From Caldimonas brevitalea (GTDB taxonomy: Bacteria; Pseudomonadota; Gammaproteobacteria; Burkholderiales; Burkholderiaceae_C), in contig NZ_CP011371.1 of assembly GCF_001017435.1 (NCBI RefSeq), positions 5,270,001-5,334,000 of the forward strand: 64,000 nucleotides of DNA, in the 5' to 3' direction. This document shows, one piece after another, positions 42,408-53,301 of this stretch (positions are counted from its first letter, which is position 1; every line of letters starts with the position of its first letter). The notes under the pieces are model-generated. The model was not told where the DNA came from. It did no database searches and saw only the letters and a list, made by a program, of their open reading frames with translations. The position numbers and the translations under genes were made by a program.

Positions 42408-42908
42408 ATGGCAACCGTATACCGCAAGACCGACAAAGGTCATGCAGAGATCGCCACGCGCCAAAACCGTCTGGCGATGAAGCTGCGCACCGCGCTCATC
42501 ATGGTTGATGGCAAACGCCAAGACGAAGAGTTGAGGCGCTTGATCCCCGGCGAAGCACAAGAGTGGCTCGAGATCCTGCTCGCCGAAGGCTACATCGAAG
42601 TCATCGCGGTGACCGGCGGCCGGTCCACCTCGCGCCCCGCCGGCGAGGAAGACTTGTCCATCTCCGCCTTCCGTCCTTCGTCGCCGCCCGGTGGCCGGCC
42701 GGTCGACATGTTGCGGCTACAGGCCGTACGTTTCATGAGCGAACAATTGGGGCCCTTGGGCGACAGCCTGTCCATGCGGATGGAAAAGGCCAGGACCTGG
42801 GAAGAACTCCAACCCTTGCTCACCACCGCCCACCGCATCATTGCCGACAACCGCGGCGGTGCCACCGCCGAGGCCTTCAAGGCGGCGTTTCTCGATTCCG
42901 GCGCATGA
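42408..42908 (+). CDS. conserved hypothetical protein
   Basis: A 166-residue soluble protein. The N-terminal half (NRLAMKLRTALIMVDGKRQDEELRRLI, and AQEWLEILLAEGYIEVI) looks like a small winged-helix-type module of the kind found in Burkholderiales regulatory proteins. A Ser/Pro/Gly linker and a helical C-terminal half (LRLQAVRFMSEQLGPLGDSL and TTAHRIIADNRGG) follow. I do not recognise a named family. It starts divergently from the hydratase gene, and its 3' end overlaps the opposing DUF3108 gene by 32 bp. Confidence 0.8.
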   Translation: MATVYRKTDKGHAEIATRQNRLAMKLRTALIMVDGKRQDEELRRLIPGEAQEWLEILLAEGYIEVIAVTGGRSTSRPAGEEDLSISAFRPSSPPGGRPVDMLRLQAVRFMSEQLGPLGDSLSMRMEKARTWEELQPLLTTAHRIIADNRGGATAEAFKAAFLDSGA

Positions 42909-44121
42909 CCGGCAAGGCCTGCTCCGGCAGCTTCGAGAGCATCAGGTCGATATAGGTCTCGGCGTCCTGCTGGATGCGGATGCGCACCGGCAAATACATC
43001 AAGCTGGGAGCGAACCAGATCTCGGCCGTCAGTTCGTCACGCGAGGCCACCTCGCGGCGCGGCACGAGGTGATAGGCCGGCAGGCTGCCGAACGGCGTCT
43101 CCAGCCGCTCTTCGCCCACCACGTCATAACGCCAGCGGTCCTGGCGGCGTGGCAACGCGAGCGGGAACTCGATGGCCTGCCCGGGGCGCAGCAGTTCGGG
43201 GTGGCGCAGCAGCCGCTGCGTCAGCTGCACGAACTGGCTCGCGGTGTCCTGCACGCCCGGCTGGGCCGGCACCTGCCGGCCGTTGTTCAGCGTCACCCAC
43301 TCAGGCTCGAACACCACGCTGGCGCGGCGTTGCCGAAACGGCATCGACGTCACCTCGTCGTAACGTCGTGGCGCCAATCCGTCCGGCGTGATCGCGCCGT
43401 CGCTGCTCATGCGGCGGCTCATCAGCGGTGCGAAGCTGGGGCCGACGTAGACATCGACGTGCACCTGGTAGCGGTCGCCCTCCTTGATCCACTCCACTTG
43501 CGCGCTACCGCTCACCTCACCGCGGTAATAGCCCGACAGCGTGTAGCTCATGCGGGTCGACGGGGGCCACTCGAAAGCTTGCGGGGCGGTGCCCGTGCCT
43601 GCCGGCTCGCCGCCGGCCGCGTCGGACCCGGACGCCGTCGCGCTCGGTGCAGCGGCGGAGGCCGCCTCGGCAACGGCAGAAGCGGCGGGGTCGGCGACAG
43701 GCGCTGATGCGACGGCCTCCGGCGCGGAGGCCGTCGCTTCGACCGGCTGCAGGTCGGCCGGAAGCGCTGGTTCCGCAACCGATGCGGCCGCGTCGGGGGC
43801 CGACGCCGAAGCGGCGGGCATTTCCGGGGTCGGCACCGGCGTGGGGACACGGGCCGAACGCCGAGGGCGGGGCGCCGCGGCCGGGCGGCGAGCCGGCGCA
43901 GGTGCCGGCGGTGGCGGGGCCAGTTCGAGTTGCCGTGTGTACATCACCTGCAGCCGCTGCGGCATTGCCTCGCCCTCGGCCGTCGGCAGCCGGTCCGCCA
44001 CCTCACCCGTCAGCCAAAAATGCGACAGCGCAACGAAGAGCACGAGCAGCAGCAAGGCCGCGCGCCGTCGCGGGCCGACCCACCTGCGCCCCTCGCGCGG
44101 CGTCAACGCGCGCTCAACCAT
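42877..44121 (-). CDS. DUF3108 domain protein
   Basis: The 414-residue protein has one N-terminal membrane anchor (AALLLLVLFVALSHFWLTG, about residues 21-39). A long Pro/Ala/Ser-rich stalk (about 70-185) leads to a C-terminal DUF3108 beta-domain (MSYTLSGYYRGEVSGSAQVEW and YDEVTSMPFRQRRASVVFEP). DUF3108 proteins are periplasmic and of unclear role. Its start overlaps the end of the M61 peptidase gene by 19 bp, suggesting coupled translation. Confidence 0.88.
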   Translation of the reverse strand: MVERALTPREGRRWVGPRRRAALLLLVLFVALSHFWLTGEVADRLPTAEGEAMPQRLQVMYTRQLELAPPPPAPAPARRPAAAPRPRRSARVPTPVPTPEMPAASASAPDAAASVAEPALPADLQPVEATASAPEAVASAPVADPAASAVAEAASAAAPSATASGSDAAGGEPAGTGTAPQAFEWPPSTRMSYTLSGYYRGEVSGSAQVEWIKEGDRYQVHVDVYVGPSFAPLMSRRMSSDGAITPDGLAPRRYDEVTSMPFRQRRASVVFEPEWVTLNNGRQVPAQPGVQDTASQFVQLTQRLLRHPELLRPGQAIEFPLALPRRQDRWRYDVVGEERLETPFGSLPAYHLVPRREVASRDELTAEIWFAPSLMYLPVRIRIQQDAETYIDLMLSKLPEQALPVMRRNRETPP

Positions 44122-45845
44122 GCCTCACGCAACGCCGCCGTCTCGCGACCGGCCGCCGGTGCCACGCCCAGCGAGCCGGGGCCCGGCACCGCCGTGGCTG
44201 CGGGCACTTGCAGCGGCAGACGGAGCAGCCGTTGGTCGCGCGAGACGAGCAGTTCGGCCGGTTGGCTCTCGGTGGCGTACAAGGGCAAGTCGTCCAGTTT
44301 GCGCAGCCGCCAGTCGTTCACGGCCAGCAGCTCGTCGCCGGCCGCCAAACCCGCCTGTTCGGCGGCGCTGCCGCGCATCACCGCCTTGATCGAGACGCCG
44401 CCGGCCGCATCGGCCGAACGCACCCCGAGACGCAGCGGCCAAGGCGCCGGCTGCTGTTTCCACTCGACCCCGACGGCCTGCAGCAAGGTCACGAGCGGCA
44501 GGTCCTGCGTGCCGTGCACCCAGCGCGACAGCTCGCGCGCATACGAGCGCCCGCCCACCTGCTTGAGCGCCGCCGCAATATCCGCCTCGCTGATCGGCCC
44601 GCCCGACGAGCCGGCCCACAGCTGCCGCATCACCTCGTCGAGATTGCCCTTGCCCTCGCCGCGCAGCGTCAGGTCCAGCGCGAGCGCGACGAGTGAGCCC
44701 TTGGTGTAGTAGCTGACGGTGGCGTTGACGGTGTTCTCGTCCTGGCGGTAGTACTTGACCCAGGCATCGAAGCTGGCCTGCGCCACGCTCTGCACCTGCC
44801 GCCCGGGCGTCGCCAGCACACCGCTGACGGTCTTGGCCAACAGCTTCAGGTAGCGCGCCTGGTCGATCAGGCCGGCCCGCACCAGGAACAGATCGTCGTA
44901 GTACGAGGTGAAACCCTCGAAGAACCACAGCAGCTGGGTGTAGTTCTCGGCGGTGTAGTCGTAGCGGGCGAACTCCGCCGGGCGCAAGCGTTTGACGTTC
45001 CAGGTATGGAAATACTCGTGGCTGATCAGGCCCAGCAGCGTCACATAACCGTCGCTCTGCCCGGCCTCGCCCACGCGTGGCAGGTCGCGGCGGCCACAGA
45101 TCAATGCCGTGCTGGCCCGATGCTCCAGCCCGCCGTAACCGTCGTCGACTGCGTTGAGCAGGAACACATAGCGCTTGTACGGCGGCTTCTTGCGTCCGTG
45201 CCAGAAAGCGATCTGCGCTTCGCAAATCCGCCGCGTGTCCTGCAGCAGTCGCTCGCCATCGAAGTTCGGCAGTGCGCCGGCGACGACGAACTCGTGCGGC
45301 ACACCGCCGGCGCGAAACTCACCGCGCCAGAACCGCCCCAGCTCGACCGGGTGGTCGACCAGTTCGTCATAGTCGCCCGCTTCGTAGCTGCCCTGTCCGC
45401 GCGCGTCGGTTTGCACCGCGCCGAGCGCGGTCGCCACCTGCCAGCCCTTCGGCAGCGCGCGGATCTCGACGCGCTGCGGCTCCTGCTCGCGGCCTTCGAC
45501 GCGCAAAAACACTCCGGTGCCGTTGAAGAAGCCGCGCGTCGCATCGAGAAAAGCCGCCCGCACCGAGGTGTCGAAGGCGTAGACCTGATAGCTCAGCTCG
45601 AGCGCGCCCCGCCCTTCGCAGCGCACCACCCAGCTGGCCTTGTCGACCTGCTCGGCCGACAGCTCGCGTTGCCCCTGGCGGGCCGTCAGCTGCTGCAGAT
45701 GGCGGGCGAACTCGCGCACCAGATAGCTGCCCGGAATCCAGACCGGCAGCGACACGCGCTGCTCCGGCGCCGGGTCTGGGATGCGCACCACCACGCGGAA
45801 CAGGTGGGCGTGCAGATCGAAAGGTTCGATGCGATACGAAATCAT
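44103..45845 (-). CDS. M61 family glycyl aminopeptidase with PDZ domain
   Basis: A 580-residue zinc metallopeptidase. The zinc site is HEYFH (His276, Glu277, His280) followed by TWNVKRLRP, with the third ligand Glu in FFEGFTSYYDDL. The N-terminal beta domain has PVWIPGSYLVREFARH. A C-terminal PDZ lies at about 470-550 (RGSAAEQAGLAAGDELLAV). No signal peptide is seen. The start at 45845 (MISYRIEPFDLH) is where family members start. Confidence 0.93.
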   Translation of the reverse strand: MISYRIEPFDLHAHLFRVVVRIPDPAPEQRVSLPVWIPGSYLVREFARHLQQLTARQGQRELSAEQVDKASWVVRCEGRGALELSYQVYAFDTSVRAAFLDATRGFFNGTGVFLRVEGREQEPQRVEIRALPKGWQVATALGAVQTDARGQGSYEAGDYDELVDHPVELGRFWRGEFRAGGVPHEFVVAGALPNFDGERLLQDTRRICEAQIAFWHGRKKPPYKRYVFLLNAVDDGYGGLEHRASTALICGRRDLPRVGEAGQSDGYVTLLGLISHEYFHTWNVKRLRPAEFARYDYTAENYTQLLWFFEGFTSYYDDLFLVRAGLIDQARYLKLLAKTVSGVLATPGRQVQSVAQASFDAWVKYYRQDENTVNATVSYYTKGSLVALALDLTLRGEGKGNLDEVMRQLWAGSSGGPISEADIAAALKQVGGRSYARELSRWVHGTQDLPLVTLLQAVGVEWKQQPAPWPLRLGVRSADAAGGVSIKAVMRGSAAEQAGLAAGDELLAVNDWRLRKLDDLPLYATESQPAELLVSRDQRLLRLPLQVPAATAVPGPGSLGVAPAAGRETAALREAWLSAR

Positions 45846-46249
45846 GCAGGCGTCGCTCGGTTCGGGGTGAGGCTCGGCTGCCCGCGGCAGCCAGAAAAAA
45901 CAGCTGGGGTTGGCCACTGCGGTGAGCCGAAAACGCAGCAGCAGCCAGGACGCCGTGCCGTCTCAGGAGCGCGACGGACCCGCCACACGACTCAACAGCA
46001 AGCGCCAAGACCGCGCCGGCAGCCGGCCGGCAGCGGAGATTGTCGCCGCTGCCGCGCGGGCGCGCCGCGCGCCGCCGGGGGCGACCGCCGCCCGTTACCT
46101 CCTGTCATTGTTCCTGGTTTCGCAACGACTCATTGCCTGGGCAGTGATTTCCCGAACCCAGGGAAACCCCTAATCTTCAGCCATCGGATACGCACTTCAT
46201 GCCACAAGCAACGCAAGTCCGAACTTCTGAAGAATCGAAAGGAACTGCC
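45846..46249. other. divergent intergenic region
   Basis: No gene is seen in these 404 bases between the M61 peptidase and the DUF4148 gene. It should hold two divergent promoters. A GC-only-like tract around 46041-46100 separates them. The ribosome-binding site AAAGGA at 46238-46243 serves the DUF4148 gene. Confidence 0.45.
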
Positions 46250-46624
46250 GTGAACAAGATCGTCGCCGCTGCCCTCGTGTCTGCCGCCACCCTGATGTCC
46301 GCCACCGCGTTCGCCCAGGAAGCCACGCCGGACCCCGCACCGAACGGCAAGTCGGAGCGCACCCGCGCCGAAGTGCACGCAGAGTTGATCCGGGCCCGCG
46401 ATGCCGGCGAACTGAAGGTGTTCGAGGAAGGCTATTTCCCGCAAGTCGCCAGCACCCGCACCCGTGCCGAAGTGGTCGCCGAACTGAAGCGCGCCCAGGC
46501 CAACGGCGAATACGCCGCGTTGCACGCCGAGCCGTTCGACCCGGTGGTCTACCAGGACCTGGTGGCCAAGAACCAGGAAGCCAGCCGTTACGCGGCCCAA
46601 CCGGCCGCTCCCGCGGTACAGTAA
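46250..46624 (+). CDS. DUF4148 periplasmic protein
   Basis: A 124-residue exported protein. It has a signal peptide (MNKIVAAALVSAATLMSATAFA, cleaved near Ala22, GTG start) followed by two copies of a TRAEV-x-AEL-x-RA unit (about 39-56 and 71-88). This repeat is the mark of DUF4148, abundant in Burkholderia and relatives. Function is unknown. AAAGGA 6 nt before the GTG supports the start. A strong terminator follows at 46653-46681. Confidence 0.88.
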   Translation: MNKIVAAALVSAATLMSATAFAQEATPDPAPNGKSERTRAEVHAELIRARDAGELKVFEEGYFPQVASTRTRAEVVAELKRAQANGEYAALHAEPFDPVVYQDLVAKNQEASRYAAQPAAPAVQ

Positions 46625-46652
46625 TCGACACCACCCAGGTGTCCCGGGAAGC

Positions 46653-46681
46653 AAAACGCCGCGCAACAGCGCGGCGTTTTT
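46653..46681. terminator. bidirectional intrinsic terminator
   Basis: A 12-bp perfect stem (46653-46664 with 46669-46680) and AACA loop carry T-runs on both sides. It can end the DUF4148 transcript and the opposing dsbC transcript. Confidence 0.9.
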
Positions 46682-46754
46682 CATGAAGACGACGACCGCC
46701 CTCGGGCAGCACGCCGCCGCGCAGGCGTTCGCCCTGCGCCAAGCGCTGACCGCT

Positions 46755-47477
46755 TCAGCGCTTGGCCTGCGCGACCGCCGTGAGTTGCTGCTCGATCTGT
46801 TCGGTGTTCATGGCCCCCGGGACCCGGGTGCCGTCCTCGAACACCAGCGCCGGCGTACCGGTGACGCGGTGCTTGCGGCCGAGCGCGCTGTTGCGCGCGA
46901 CCGGGGTCTGGCAACCCTCCGGTGCGGGGGCCGGCTGCACGCTGCGCAGCATCCAGTCCAGCCAGGCCTTGGTGCGGTCCTTGGAACACCAGATGGCGTC
47001 CGACTTGGCCGCCGAATCGGCCGCCAGGATGGGATAGAGGAAGGTGTAGACCGTGACGTCCTTCACGGCCTGCAGGTCCTGCTCGAAACGCTTGCAATAG
47101 CCGCAATTGGGATCGGCGAACACGGCGATCTTGCGCTTGCCCGTGCCGTTCTTCCAGACGATGGCGTCTTTCAGCGGCAGCGACGCGAAATCGATCGCGG
47201 TCAGCTTGTTGATGCGCTCTTCGGTCAGGTTCTTGCGCACGCGCGCGTCGATGATCTCGCCCTGGATCAAAAAGTTGCCTTCGGCATCGGTGTAGACGAT
47301 GTCGGTGCCGAAGCGCACTTCGTAGAGCCCGTCGACAGGCGCTTTCGAGACCTCGTCGATCTTCGGCAAATTGGGCAGGCGCTCGGCCAGGTTCTTGCGA
47401 ATCACGGCCTCCTGCGCAACGCCGGCGCTGGCAATGAGGGTCAACAAGGCGGCGGTGGCGACGCGGCGCAACTTCAT
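46755..47477 (-). CDS. dsbC: thiol:disulfide interchange protein DsbC
   Basis: DsbC is the periplasmic disulfide isomerase. The 240-residue precursor has a signal peptide (cleavage after about Ala21), an N-terminal dimerisation domain (VDGLYEVRFGTDIVYTDAEG) and a thioredoxin fold. The active-site CGYC is Cys125-Cys128 and the cis-Pro loop is VTGTPALVF. A second Cys pair (IWCSKDR and PEGCQ) is the structural disulfide. The start at 47477 has GGAGA upstream. It follows the Ubi hydroxylase on the same strand. Confidence 0.95.
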   Translation of the reverse strand: MKLRRVATAALLTLIASAGVAQEAVIRKNLAERLPNLPKIDEVSKAPVDGLYEVRFGTDIVYTDAEGNFLIQGEIIDARVRKNLTEERINKLTAIDFASLPLKDAIVWKNGTGKRKIAVFADPNCGYCKRFEQDLQAVKDVTVYTFLYPILAADSAAKSDAIWCSKDRTKAWLDWMLRSVQPAPAPEGCQTPVARNSALGRKHRVTGTPALVFEDGTRVPGAMNTEQIEQQLTAVAQAKR

Positions 47478-47536
47478 GGACAGGGTTCTCCGAAACAGGG
47501 AAATGAGAGGCAGGCGGCCGTGATGCACGACGCGTG

Positions 47537-48643
47537 TCAGGAATCGAGCGCGCGCCCGGTGAGCCAGCGCTTCAGCGGGGCGAGTTGGTTGACTAGAGTC
47601 AGGCCGCGATTGCGAAGTTCCCGCACCGGGCCGGATTCGACGGCGAACAGTTGCAAGAGTCCGTCCGTGACGCGTCCCATCGCCCAGGTCGGGGCCGCCC
47701 GCTCGCGCTCGTACCGGCGCAGCAGCTTCTCGTCGCCGACACTCCGCCACGTTTCGCGCTCGCGCAACACGCGCGCCAGCACCTCCACGTCGGCCAGGCC
47801 GAGGTTGAGGCCCTGCCCCGCCAGCGGATGCACCACGTGCGCCGCATCGCCGAGCAACACCCAGCCGGCGCCGCTCCAACGGCTTGCCTGTGCCAGTGCG
47901 AGCGGCCAGGCTGCACGGGCCGAAGCCAGACGCAGCGTGCCCGCCGAAGCGCCGACAGCATCCTGCAGGGCCTGCGTGAAGCCGGGCTCGTCCAGCGCCA
48001 TCAGCGCTTCGGCTCGCGCCTCGGGCAGCGACCACACCAGGCCGTAGCTGTGGCCCGCCTCCGGGCGGTCGAACGGCAACAGCGCCAGCACGTCGGGCGA
48101 TCGGAACCATTGGCGCGCGACACCACGATGCGGCTGGTCGGCCACGAGGCGCGCCGCGATGGCGGTCTGGCCGTAGCCATGCCGCTGCCACTCGACGCCG
48201 CGCACTTCGCGCTCAGTCGACGCCTTGCCCTCGCACACGGCCACCAGGGCCGCCGTGACCGGGGCATCGACTTCGGTGATGTGGGCCTGGAAGCGCACTG
48301 CCTGGGCCAGCGAGGCCTCGAGCGCAGCGGCGTCGACGATCCACGCCAGCTCACCCACCCCCTGCTCCCAGGCCGAGAACTCGAGCGCGGCGACCGAGCC
48401 TGCATCACCTTCCACCCGCATGTCGTACACCGCTGTAGCGGCCAGCGGCGGCAAGCCGTCCCACACCTTCAGCGCCCGCAGCAGCTCGACCGACTTGGCG
48501 CTCAAGGCATAGGCGCGCACGTCCTCGCCCGGCGGCACGCTCGGGCGGCTCAACGCAATCTGGAGGCCCAGCTTCGCCAGGCTCAGCGCAAGCGCCTTGC
48601 CGACGATGCCACTGCCCCGTATCGAAACGTCATAGCGGTTCAT
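47537..48643 (-). CDS. UbiH/UbiF/COQ6-family FAD monooxygenase
   Basis: A 368-residue ring hydroxylase for ubiquinone synthesis. FAD-binding GSGIVGKALALSLAKLG is at about 11-27. The DG-type motif is poorly conserved, and the second FAD motif is GWVLLGDAAHVVHPLAGQG, followed by LNLGLADVEVLA. Which ring position it hydroxylates (UbiH, UbiF, UbiI or UbiM role) cannot be assigned by eye. It is divergent from the asmA gene by 72 bp. Confidence 0.9.
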   Translation of the reverse strand: MNRYDVSIRGSGIVGKALALSLAKLGLQIALSRPSVPPGEDVRAYALSAKSVELLRALKVWDGLPPLAATAVYDMRVEGDAGSVAALEFSAWEQGVGELAWIVDAAALEASLAQAVRFQAHITEVDAPVTAALVAVCEGKASTEREVRGVEWQRHGYGQTAIAARLVADQPHRGVARQWFRSPDVLALLPFDRPEAGHSYGLVWSLPEARAEALMALDEPGFTQALQDAVGASAGTLRLASARAAWPLALAQASRWSGAGWVLLGDAAHVVHPLAGQGLNLGLADVEVLARVLRERETWRSVGDEKLLRRYERERAAPTWAMGRVTDGLLQLFAVESGPVRELRNRGLTLVNQLAPLKRWLTGRALDS

Positions 48644-48715
48644 CGCCGGCGATTGTAGGGGCCGCGCCACGGCGCGCTCCCGTCCCGTGCCGCGGCTCTC
48701 GCACAATGCGTGGCG

Positions 48716-51169
48716 ATGAACACAAGCAAATCGAGCCCCTGGGTCAAGCGCATCGCGCTGGGCGTGGCGGCGCTGCTGGCCTTGCTGGCCGCGGCCGCCA
48801 CCTATCTGATCGTCAGCTTCGACGCCAACCGCTACAAGGGCGTGCTGGTGGACTGGATGCGCGAGCACCGGCAACGCACGCTCACCATCGGTGACGTCGG
48901 TCTCAGTGTGTTTCCTCGACTGGGTGTGACGCTGCGCGACGTCACGCTCAGTGAACACCAGCGGGCCGACGAGTTCGTCCACCTCGAAGAAGCCAAGCTC
49001 GCCGTCGACCTGCTGCCGCTGTTGCGCCGCAGGCTGGTGGTCGACCGGGTCACCGCGCAAGGCGTGCGGCTGGCCTACCGGGTCGACGCGCAGGGTCGGC
49101 GCAACATCGACGACCTGCTGGCACCCGACGACCCGAAGGCCACACCCGACGACAACGAGGCCAGCCGCCAGCTGAGCTTCGATGTGCAAGGGGCCGAGTT
49201 GCGCGCGGTGCGGCTGCGAGTGGACGACGTCCCGGGCCAAGTGCGCGGCGAGGTTGTCGTGCAAACGCTCGACCTGGGCCGGCTGGCCGACGGCGCCGAG
49301 GCGCCGCTGACGCTCGACGCGCAGCTGGCCTTGCAGCAACCGGCCGTCGAAGGTCGGTTGCAAGGCCAGACCCGGCTGACGCTGGACCGCACACGCAGCG
49401 CCGTCCACCTGCGCGAAACCGAGCTGCGCTACCAGGGCCACGCGCTGGGCCTGCGCGAGCTCGACAGCCGGTTGAGCGGCGCCTTGTCCTACGACGGCGC
49501 GCAAGGCGCCCTCGGCGCCGAGGGGCTGAAGCTGGCCACCAGCGCGATGTTGGGCGCGGTGAAGCTGGAATCGTCGACGCTGTCGGTGCAGCGCTTCGGT
49601 TATCAACCGCAACGCCAGGCCCTGTCGCTCGAACAACTCGGCCTGCAGTTCAAGGCGGTGCGCGACAAACAGCCGATCGAGCTGAGCCTGTCGTGGCCCC
49701 GCCTGCAGGTCGAAGGCCAGGCCCTGCAGGGCAGCGCCTTGCAAGGGCAGCTGGCGCTGGGCGGGCCGCAACCCTGGAAGGCCGAGTTCCGCTCGGCCGC
49801 GCCCAGCGGCAATTTCGACCAGGTGCGCCTGCCCGCCTTCGAAGCCACGCTGCACAGCAGCGGCACGCGCCGCCTCGGCGGCACGGTGCGGGCCGACCTG
49901 GCGCTGCAGCCGGCGAAGGCGGCCCTGGCCCTCGACGCCCTGAAAGTGCAGGCGCAGGTGCAAGACCCGCAGCTGAAGCCCTTGGCGGTGCGCCTCGACG
50001 GGCGGCTCAGCGCGTCGACACGGGCGGCCTCCTGGGAGCTGAAAGGCGGCCTGAACGACAACACCTTCAACACCCGCGGCCAGGCCACCTTCACCGGCAC
50101 GGTGCCGCACCTCGACGTCAGCGGCGAATTCGCGACGCTCGACGTCAACAGCCTGCTGGCCGACGCACCGACGACCCCCGCGCAGGACCGCCCCGCCACA
50201 CCGACCAGCGGCCCCGCGACCGCAGCCGACACCCCGGTGGACCTCGCACCGCTGCGGCAGCTGCAGGGCAAACTGTCGCTCAAGGCGGCTCGATTGATCT
50301 ACCGGCCCTACCAGCTCGACGACGCCCGCATCAATGCCACGCTGGAAGGCGGCATGCTGCGGGTGAGCCAGTTGGCCGGGCGCATCTGGGGCGGCAGCAT
50401 CGACGCCAGCGCGTTTGCCGACGCGCGTGCGCAGCGCGTGATGTTCAAGGGCACCGGCAACGACATCGACGTCCACGCGGCCTTGCAGGACATCGCGAAG
50501 AAGGACGTGCTCGAAGGCCGCGGGCGGGTGCAGGTCGACCTCGAATCGGCCGGTCGCAGCGTGCAGGAACTGAAGTCGCGCCTGGCCGGGCAAGCGGCAC
50601 TGCAGTTGCGCGACGGCGCGATCAAGGGCGTCAACCTGGCGCGCTCGCTACGCGAGGCCAAGGCGGCGCTGTCGATGCGGCAAGACAAGATCCAACAGGC
50701 CCGCCAGTCTGAAAAAACCGACTTCTCGGAACTGAGCGCGACCTTCCAGATCGCCAACGGCGTCGCCCGCAACCAGGACCTCGACGCCAAGAGCCCCTTC
50801 CTGCGCCTCAACGGCGAGGGCACGGTGGACGTTGGCAAGAGCCGCATCGACTATCTGGCGCGCGCCTCGGTGGCCAACACCAGCAAGGGTCAGGGCGGCG
50901 ACGAGCTGACGGCGTTGCGCGGCGTGACGGTGCCGGTGCAGCTGAGCGGCCCGCTCGACGCGGTCGACTGGCGTATCCAGTGGTCGGCCGTGGCGGCGGC
51001 GGCGGCCCAGGCCGCGGTCAAGCACCAGCTCGAAGACAAGCTGCTGAAAGAGCTGGGCGGCAAGCGTGCGGCGCAGGGAACGGAAGCAGCCGCGTCGGCG
51101 CCGGCGCAGAATGCACGGGACGCGGCACGCGACAAGCTGAAAGACAAACTGAAGGGATTGCTGAAGTGA
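48716..51169 (+). CDS. AsmA family protein
   Basis: An 817-residue protein of the AsmA family, inner-membrane-anchored beta-groove proteins linked to outer-membrane lipid balance. It has one N-terminal membrane helix ([21 protein letters not shown], about 15-35), the AsmA N-terminus [14 protein letters not shown] and a long beta-rich body. The C-terminal AsmA core has [18 protein letters not shown] and [17 protein letters not shown], and a Lys-rich tail ends it. The ATG at 48716 follows a GTG at 48710. Its stop overlaps the next gene's GTG start. Confidence 0.92.
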   Translation: MNTSKSSPWVKRIALGVAALLALLAAAATYLIVSFDANRYKGVLVDWMREHRQRTLTIGDVGLSVFPRLGVTLRDVTLSEHQRADEFVHLEEAKLAVDLLPLLRRRLVVDRVTAQGVRLAYRVDAQGRRNIDDLLAPDDPKATPDDNEASRQLSFDVQGAELRAVRLRVDDVPGQVRGEVVVQTLDLGRLADGAEAPLTLDAQLALQQPAVEGRLQGQTRLTLDRTRSAVHLRETELRYQGHALGLRELDSRLSGALSYDGAQGALGAEGLKLATSAMLGAVKLESSTLSVQRFGYQPQRQALSLEQLGLQFKAVRDKQPIELSLSWPRLQVEGQALQGSALQGQLALGGPQPWKAEFRSAAPSGNFDQVRLPAFEATLHSSGTRRLGGTVRADLALQPAKAALALDALKVQAQVQDPQLKPLAVRLDGRLSASTRAASWELKGGLNDNTFNTRGQATFTGTVPHLDVSGEFATLDVNSLLADAPTTPAQDRPATPTSGPATAADTPVDLAPLRQLQGKLSLKAARLIYRPYQLDDARINATLEGGMLRVSQLAGRIWGGSIDASAFADARAQRVMFKGTGNDIDVHAALQDIAKKDVLEGRGRVQVDLESAGRSVQELKSRLAGQAALQLRDGAIKGVNLARSLREAKAALSMRQDKIQQARQSEKTDFSELSATFQIANGVARNQDLDAKSPFLRLNGEGTVDVGKSRIDYLARASVANTSKGQGGDELTALRGVTVPVQLSGPLDAVDWRIQWSAVAAAAAQAAVKHQLEDKLLKELGGKRAAQGTEAAASAPAQNARDAARDKLKDKLKGLLK

Positions 51170-52020
51170 GCGACGAGAACTTCGTGGTGTCGGGGTTGCA
51201 TGTCTACCCGATCAAGTCCTGCGCGGGCGTGGCGCTCGACGAGAGCTTGTTGATCGAAACCGGCCTCGAATTCGACCGCGCCTGGATGGTGGTCGACGCC
51301 CACGGCGGCTTTCTGACCCAGCGCGAGTTGCCGCGCATGGCGCTGATCCGTCCGCAGCTGCGCCATGCCGACATGGTGTTGCGGGCGCCCGGCATGCTGG
51401 CCCTGCACATCGCCTACGACACCGTCGAGACCCCCACCACCGTGCGCCTGTGGAACGACGACGTGAAGGCCTACGACATGGGCGACCTGGCGGCGCAGTG
51501 GTTCAGCGACTTCCTCGGCCAGCCGGTGCGGCTGGTGCGCTTCGACCCGGAGCAGAAGCGGCTGTCCAACCTGAAGTGGACCGGCGGCCGGGAGGCCGAG
51601 AACCAGTTTTCCGACGGCTACCCGGTGCTGGTGATCTCGCAGGCCTCGCTCGACGGCTTGAACGAGCGGCTCGCGGCGCGCGGCCAGGCGCCGGTCGAGA
51701 TGTCGCGCTTTCGGCCCAACCTGGTGATCGCCGGCGCGCTCGATCCGCACGCCGAGGACTATTTCGACGTGCTGGAGATCGCCACCGACGAGGGGACGGT
51801 CCGGCTGCAACTTGTCAAGCCCTGCCCGCGCTGCCCGATCCCCAATGTCGACCCGGCGACGGGCGAAACCGGGCAGGAGCCGATCGACACGCTGACCACC
51901 TACCGCGCCGACGACCGCGTCGACGGTGCGATCACCTTTGGCATGAACGCCATCCTCCTGGACGGCATCGACCACGTCTTGCGCGTCGGCGCCGCCGGCA
52001 CCGCGACCCTCAAGTTCTGA
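51166..52020 (+). CDS. MOSC domain protein (YcbX-like)
   Basis: A 284-residue protein with an N-terminal MOSC-N beta barrel ([35 protein letters not shown]) and a MOSC domain. It carries the molybdopterin-linked cysteine region [17 protein letters not shown]. YcbX-like proteins detoxify N-hydroxylated bases using molybdenum cofactor. The C-terminal 2Fe-2S domain of E. coli YcbX is absent. The GTG start at 51166 overlaps the asmA stop as GTGA. Confidence 0.9.
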   Translation: MSDENFVVSGLHVYPIKSCAGVALDESLLIETGLEFDRAWMVVDAHGGFLTQRELPRMALIRPQLRHADMVLRAPGMLALHIAYDTVETPTTVRLWNDDVKAYDMGDLAAQWFSDFLGQPVRLVRFDPEQKRLSNLKWTGGREAENQFSDGYPVLVISQASLDGLNERLAARGQAPVEMSRFRPNLVIAGALDPHAEDYFDVLEIATDEGTVRLQLVKPCPRCPIPNVDPATGETGQEPIDTLTTYRADDRVDGAITFGMNAILLDGIDHVLRVGAAGTATLKF

Positions 52021-52136
52021 CAGCCGGCCTGGCGGCGGCGGCGCTGCCGCCGGTGCGCCAAATGCCCCGGCCGTGCCCGGCCGGCGGCCCGCCCCGTAAA
52101 ATCCCCGGTTTCCCTCTCCTACCCGGAAAGCCCGCC

Positions 52137-53231
52137 ATGAGTCTCAAATGCGGCATCGTGGGCCTGCCCAACGTCGGCAAGTCCACCCTGTTCAACGCCC
52201 TCACCAAAGCCGGCATTGCCGCCGAGAACTACCCGTTCTGCACGATCGAGCCGAACGTCGGCGTGGTGGAGCTGCCCGACTCCCGTCTGCAGGCCCTGGC
52301 CGAGATCGTCAAGCCCGAGCGTGTGGTGCCGGCCATCGTCGAATTCGTCGACATCGCCGGCCTGGTGGCCGGCGCGTCGAAGGGCGAAGGCCTGGGCAAC
52401 CAGTTCCTCGCCCACATCCGCGAGACCGACGCCATCGTCAACGTGGTGCGCTGCTTCGACGACCCCAACGTGATCCACGTGGCCGGCAAGGTCGACCCGA
52501 TCGCCGACATCGAGGTGATCCAGACCGAGCTGTGCCTGGCCGACCTCGCCACCGTCGAGAAAAGCCTGCAGCGCTACAGCAAGGTCGCCAAGTCCGGCGG
52601 CGACAAGGAAGCCCAGCGCCTGGTCGACGTGCTGAAGAAGTGCGAAATCGCACTCAACGAAGCCAAGCCAGTGCGCTCGATCGCCTTCAGCAAGGAAGAA
52701 GCGGTGGTGCTCAAGCCGCTGTGTTTGATCACCGCCAAGCCGGCGATGTTCGTCGGCAACGTCGATGAAAACGGCTTCGAGAACAACCCCTTCCTCGACC
52801 GCCTGCGCGAGTACGCCGCGCTGCAGAACGCGCCGGTGGTGGCGATCTGCGCCAAGACCGAGGCCGAACTCGCCGACATGGGCGAGGAAGACAAGCTGAT
52901 GTTCCTGCAGGAAATGGGGCAGGACGAGCCGGGCCTGAACCGTTTGATCCGCGCCGCCTTCAAGCTGCTCGGCCTGCAGACGTATTTCACCGCGGGCGTG
53001 AAGGAAGTGCGCGCGTGGACCGTGCCCATCGGCGCCACAGCCCCGCAGGCGGCCGGCGTGATCCACACCGACTTCGAACGCGGCTTCATCCGCTCGCAGA
53101 CCATCGCCTACGACGACTTCATCACCTACAAGGGCGAGCAGGGCGCGAAAGACGCCGGCAAGATGCGCGCGGAAGGCAAGGAATACGTCGTCAAGGACGG
53201 CGACGTGCTGCATTTCCTGTTCAACGTGTGA
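52137..53231 (+). CDS. ychF: redox-regulated ribosome-binding ATPase YchF
   Basis: YchF is an Obg-family P-loop NTPase that prefers ATP and binds ribosomes. The 364-residue protein has [26 protein letters not shown], the NxxE-type G4 variant region, and a C-terminal TGS domain ([20 protein letters not shown]). It ends in the conserved VLHFLFNV. A terminator follows 70 bp later and marks the end of the conserved housekeeping block. Confidence 0.97.
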   Translation: MSLKCGIVGLPNVGKSTLFNALTKAGIAAENYPFCTIEPNVGVVELPDSRLQALAEIVKPERVVPAIVEFVDIAGLVAGASKGEGLGNQFLAHIRETDAIVNVVRCFDDPNVIHVAGKVDPIADIEVIQTELCLADLATVEKSLQRYSKVAKSGGDKEAQRLVDVLKKCEIALNEAKPVRSIAFSKEEAVVLKPLCLITAKPAMFVGNVDENGFENNPFLDRLREYAALQNAPVVAICAKTEAELADMGEEDKLMFLQEMGQDEPGLNRLIRAAFKLLGLQTYFTAGVKEVRAWTVPIGATAPQAAGVIHTDFERGFIRSQTIAYDDFITYKGEQGAKDAGKMRAEGKEYVVKDGDVLHFLFNV

Positions 53232-53301
53232 GTCGGGAGCGCGATTTCTGCAGATTTCGGTAGGCTTCTGGTGGACTCCGCAGGATCCCAGCCTCTCAGC
53301 C

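Noticed and set aside
47537..50593. Extension of the Ubi hydroxylase frame across asmA
   Set aside because: The upstream 650 codons are antisense to asmA and unlike any flavoprotein; the real start is at 48643.
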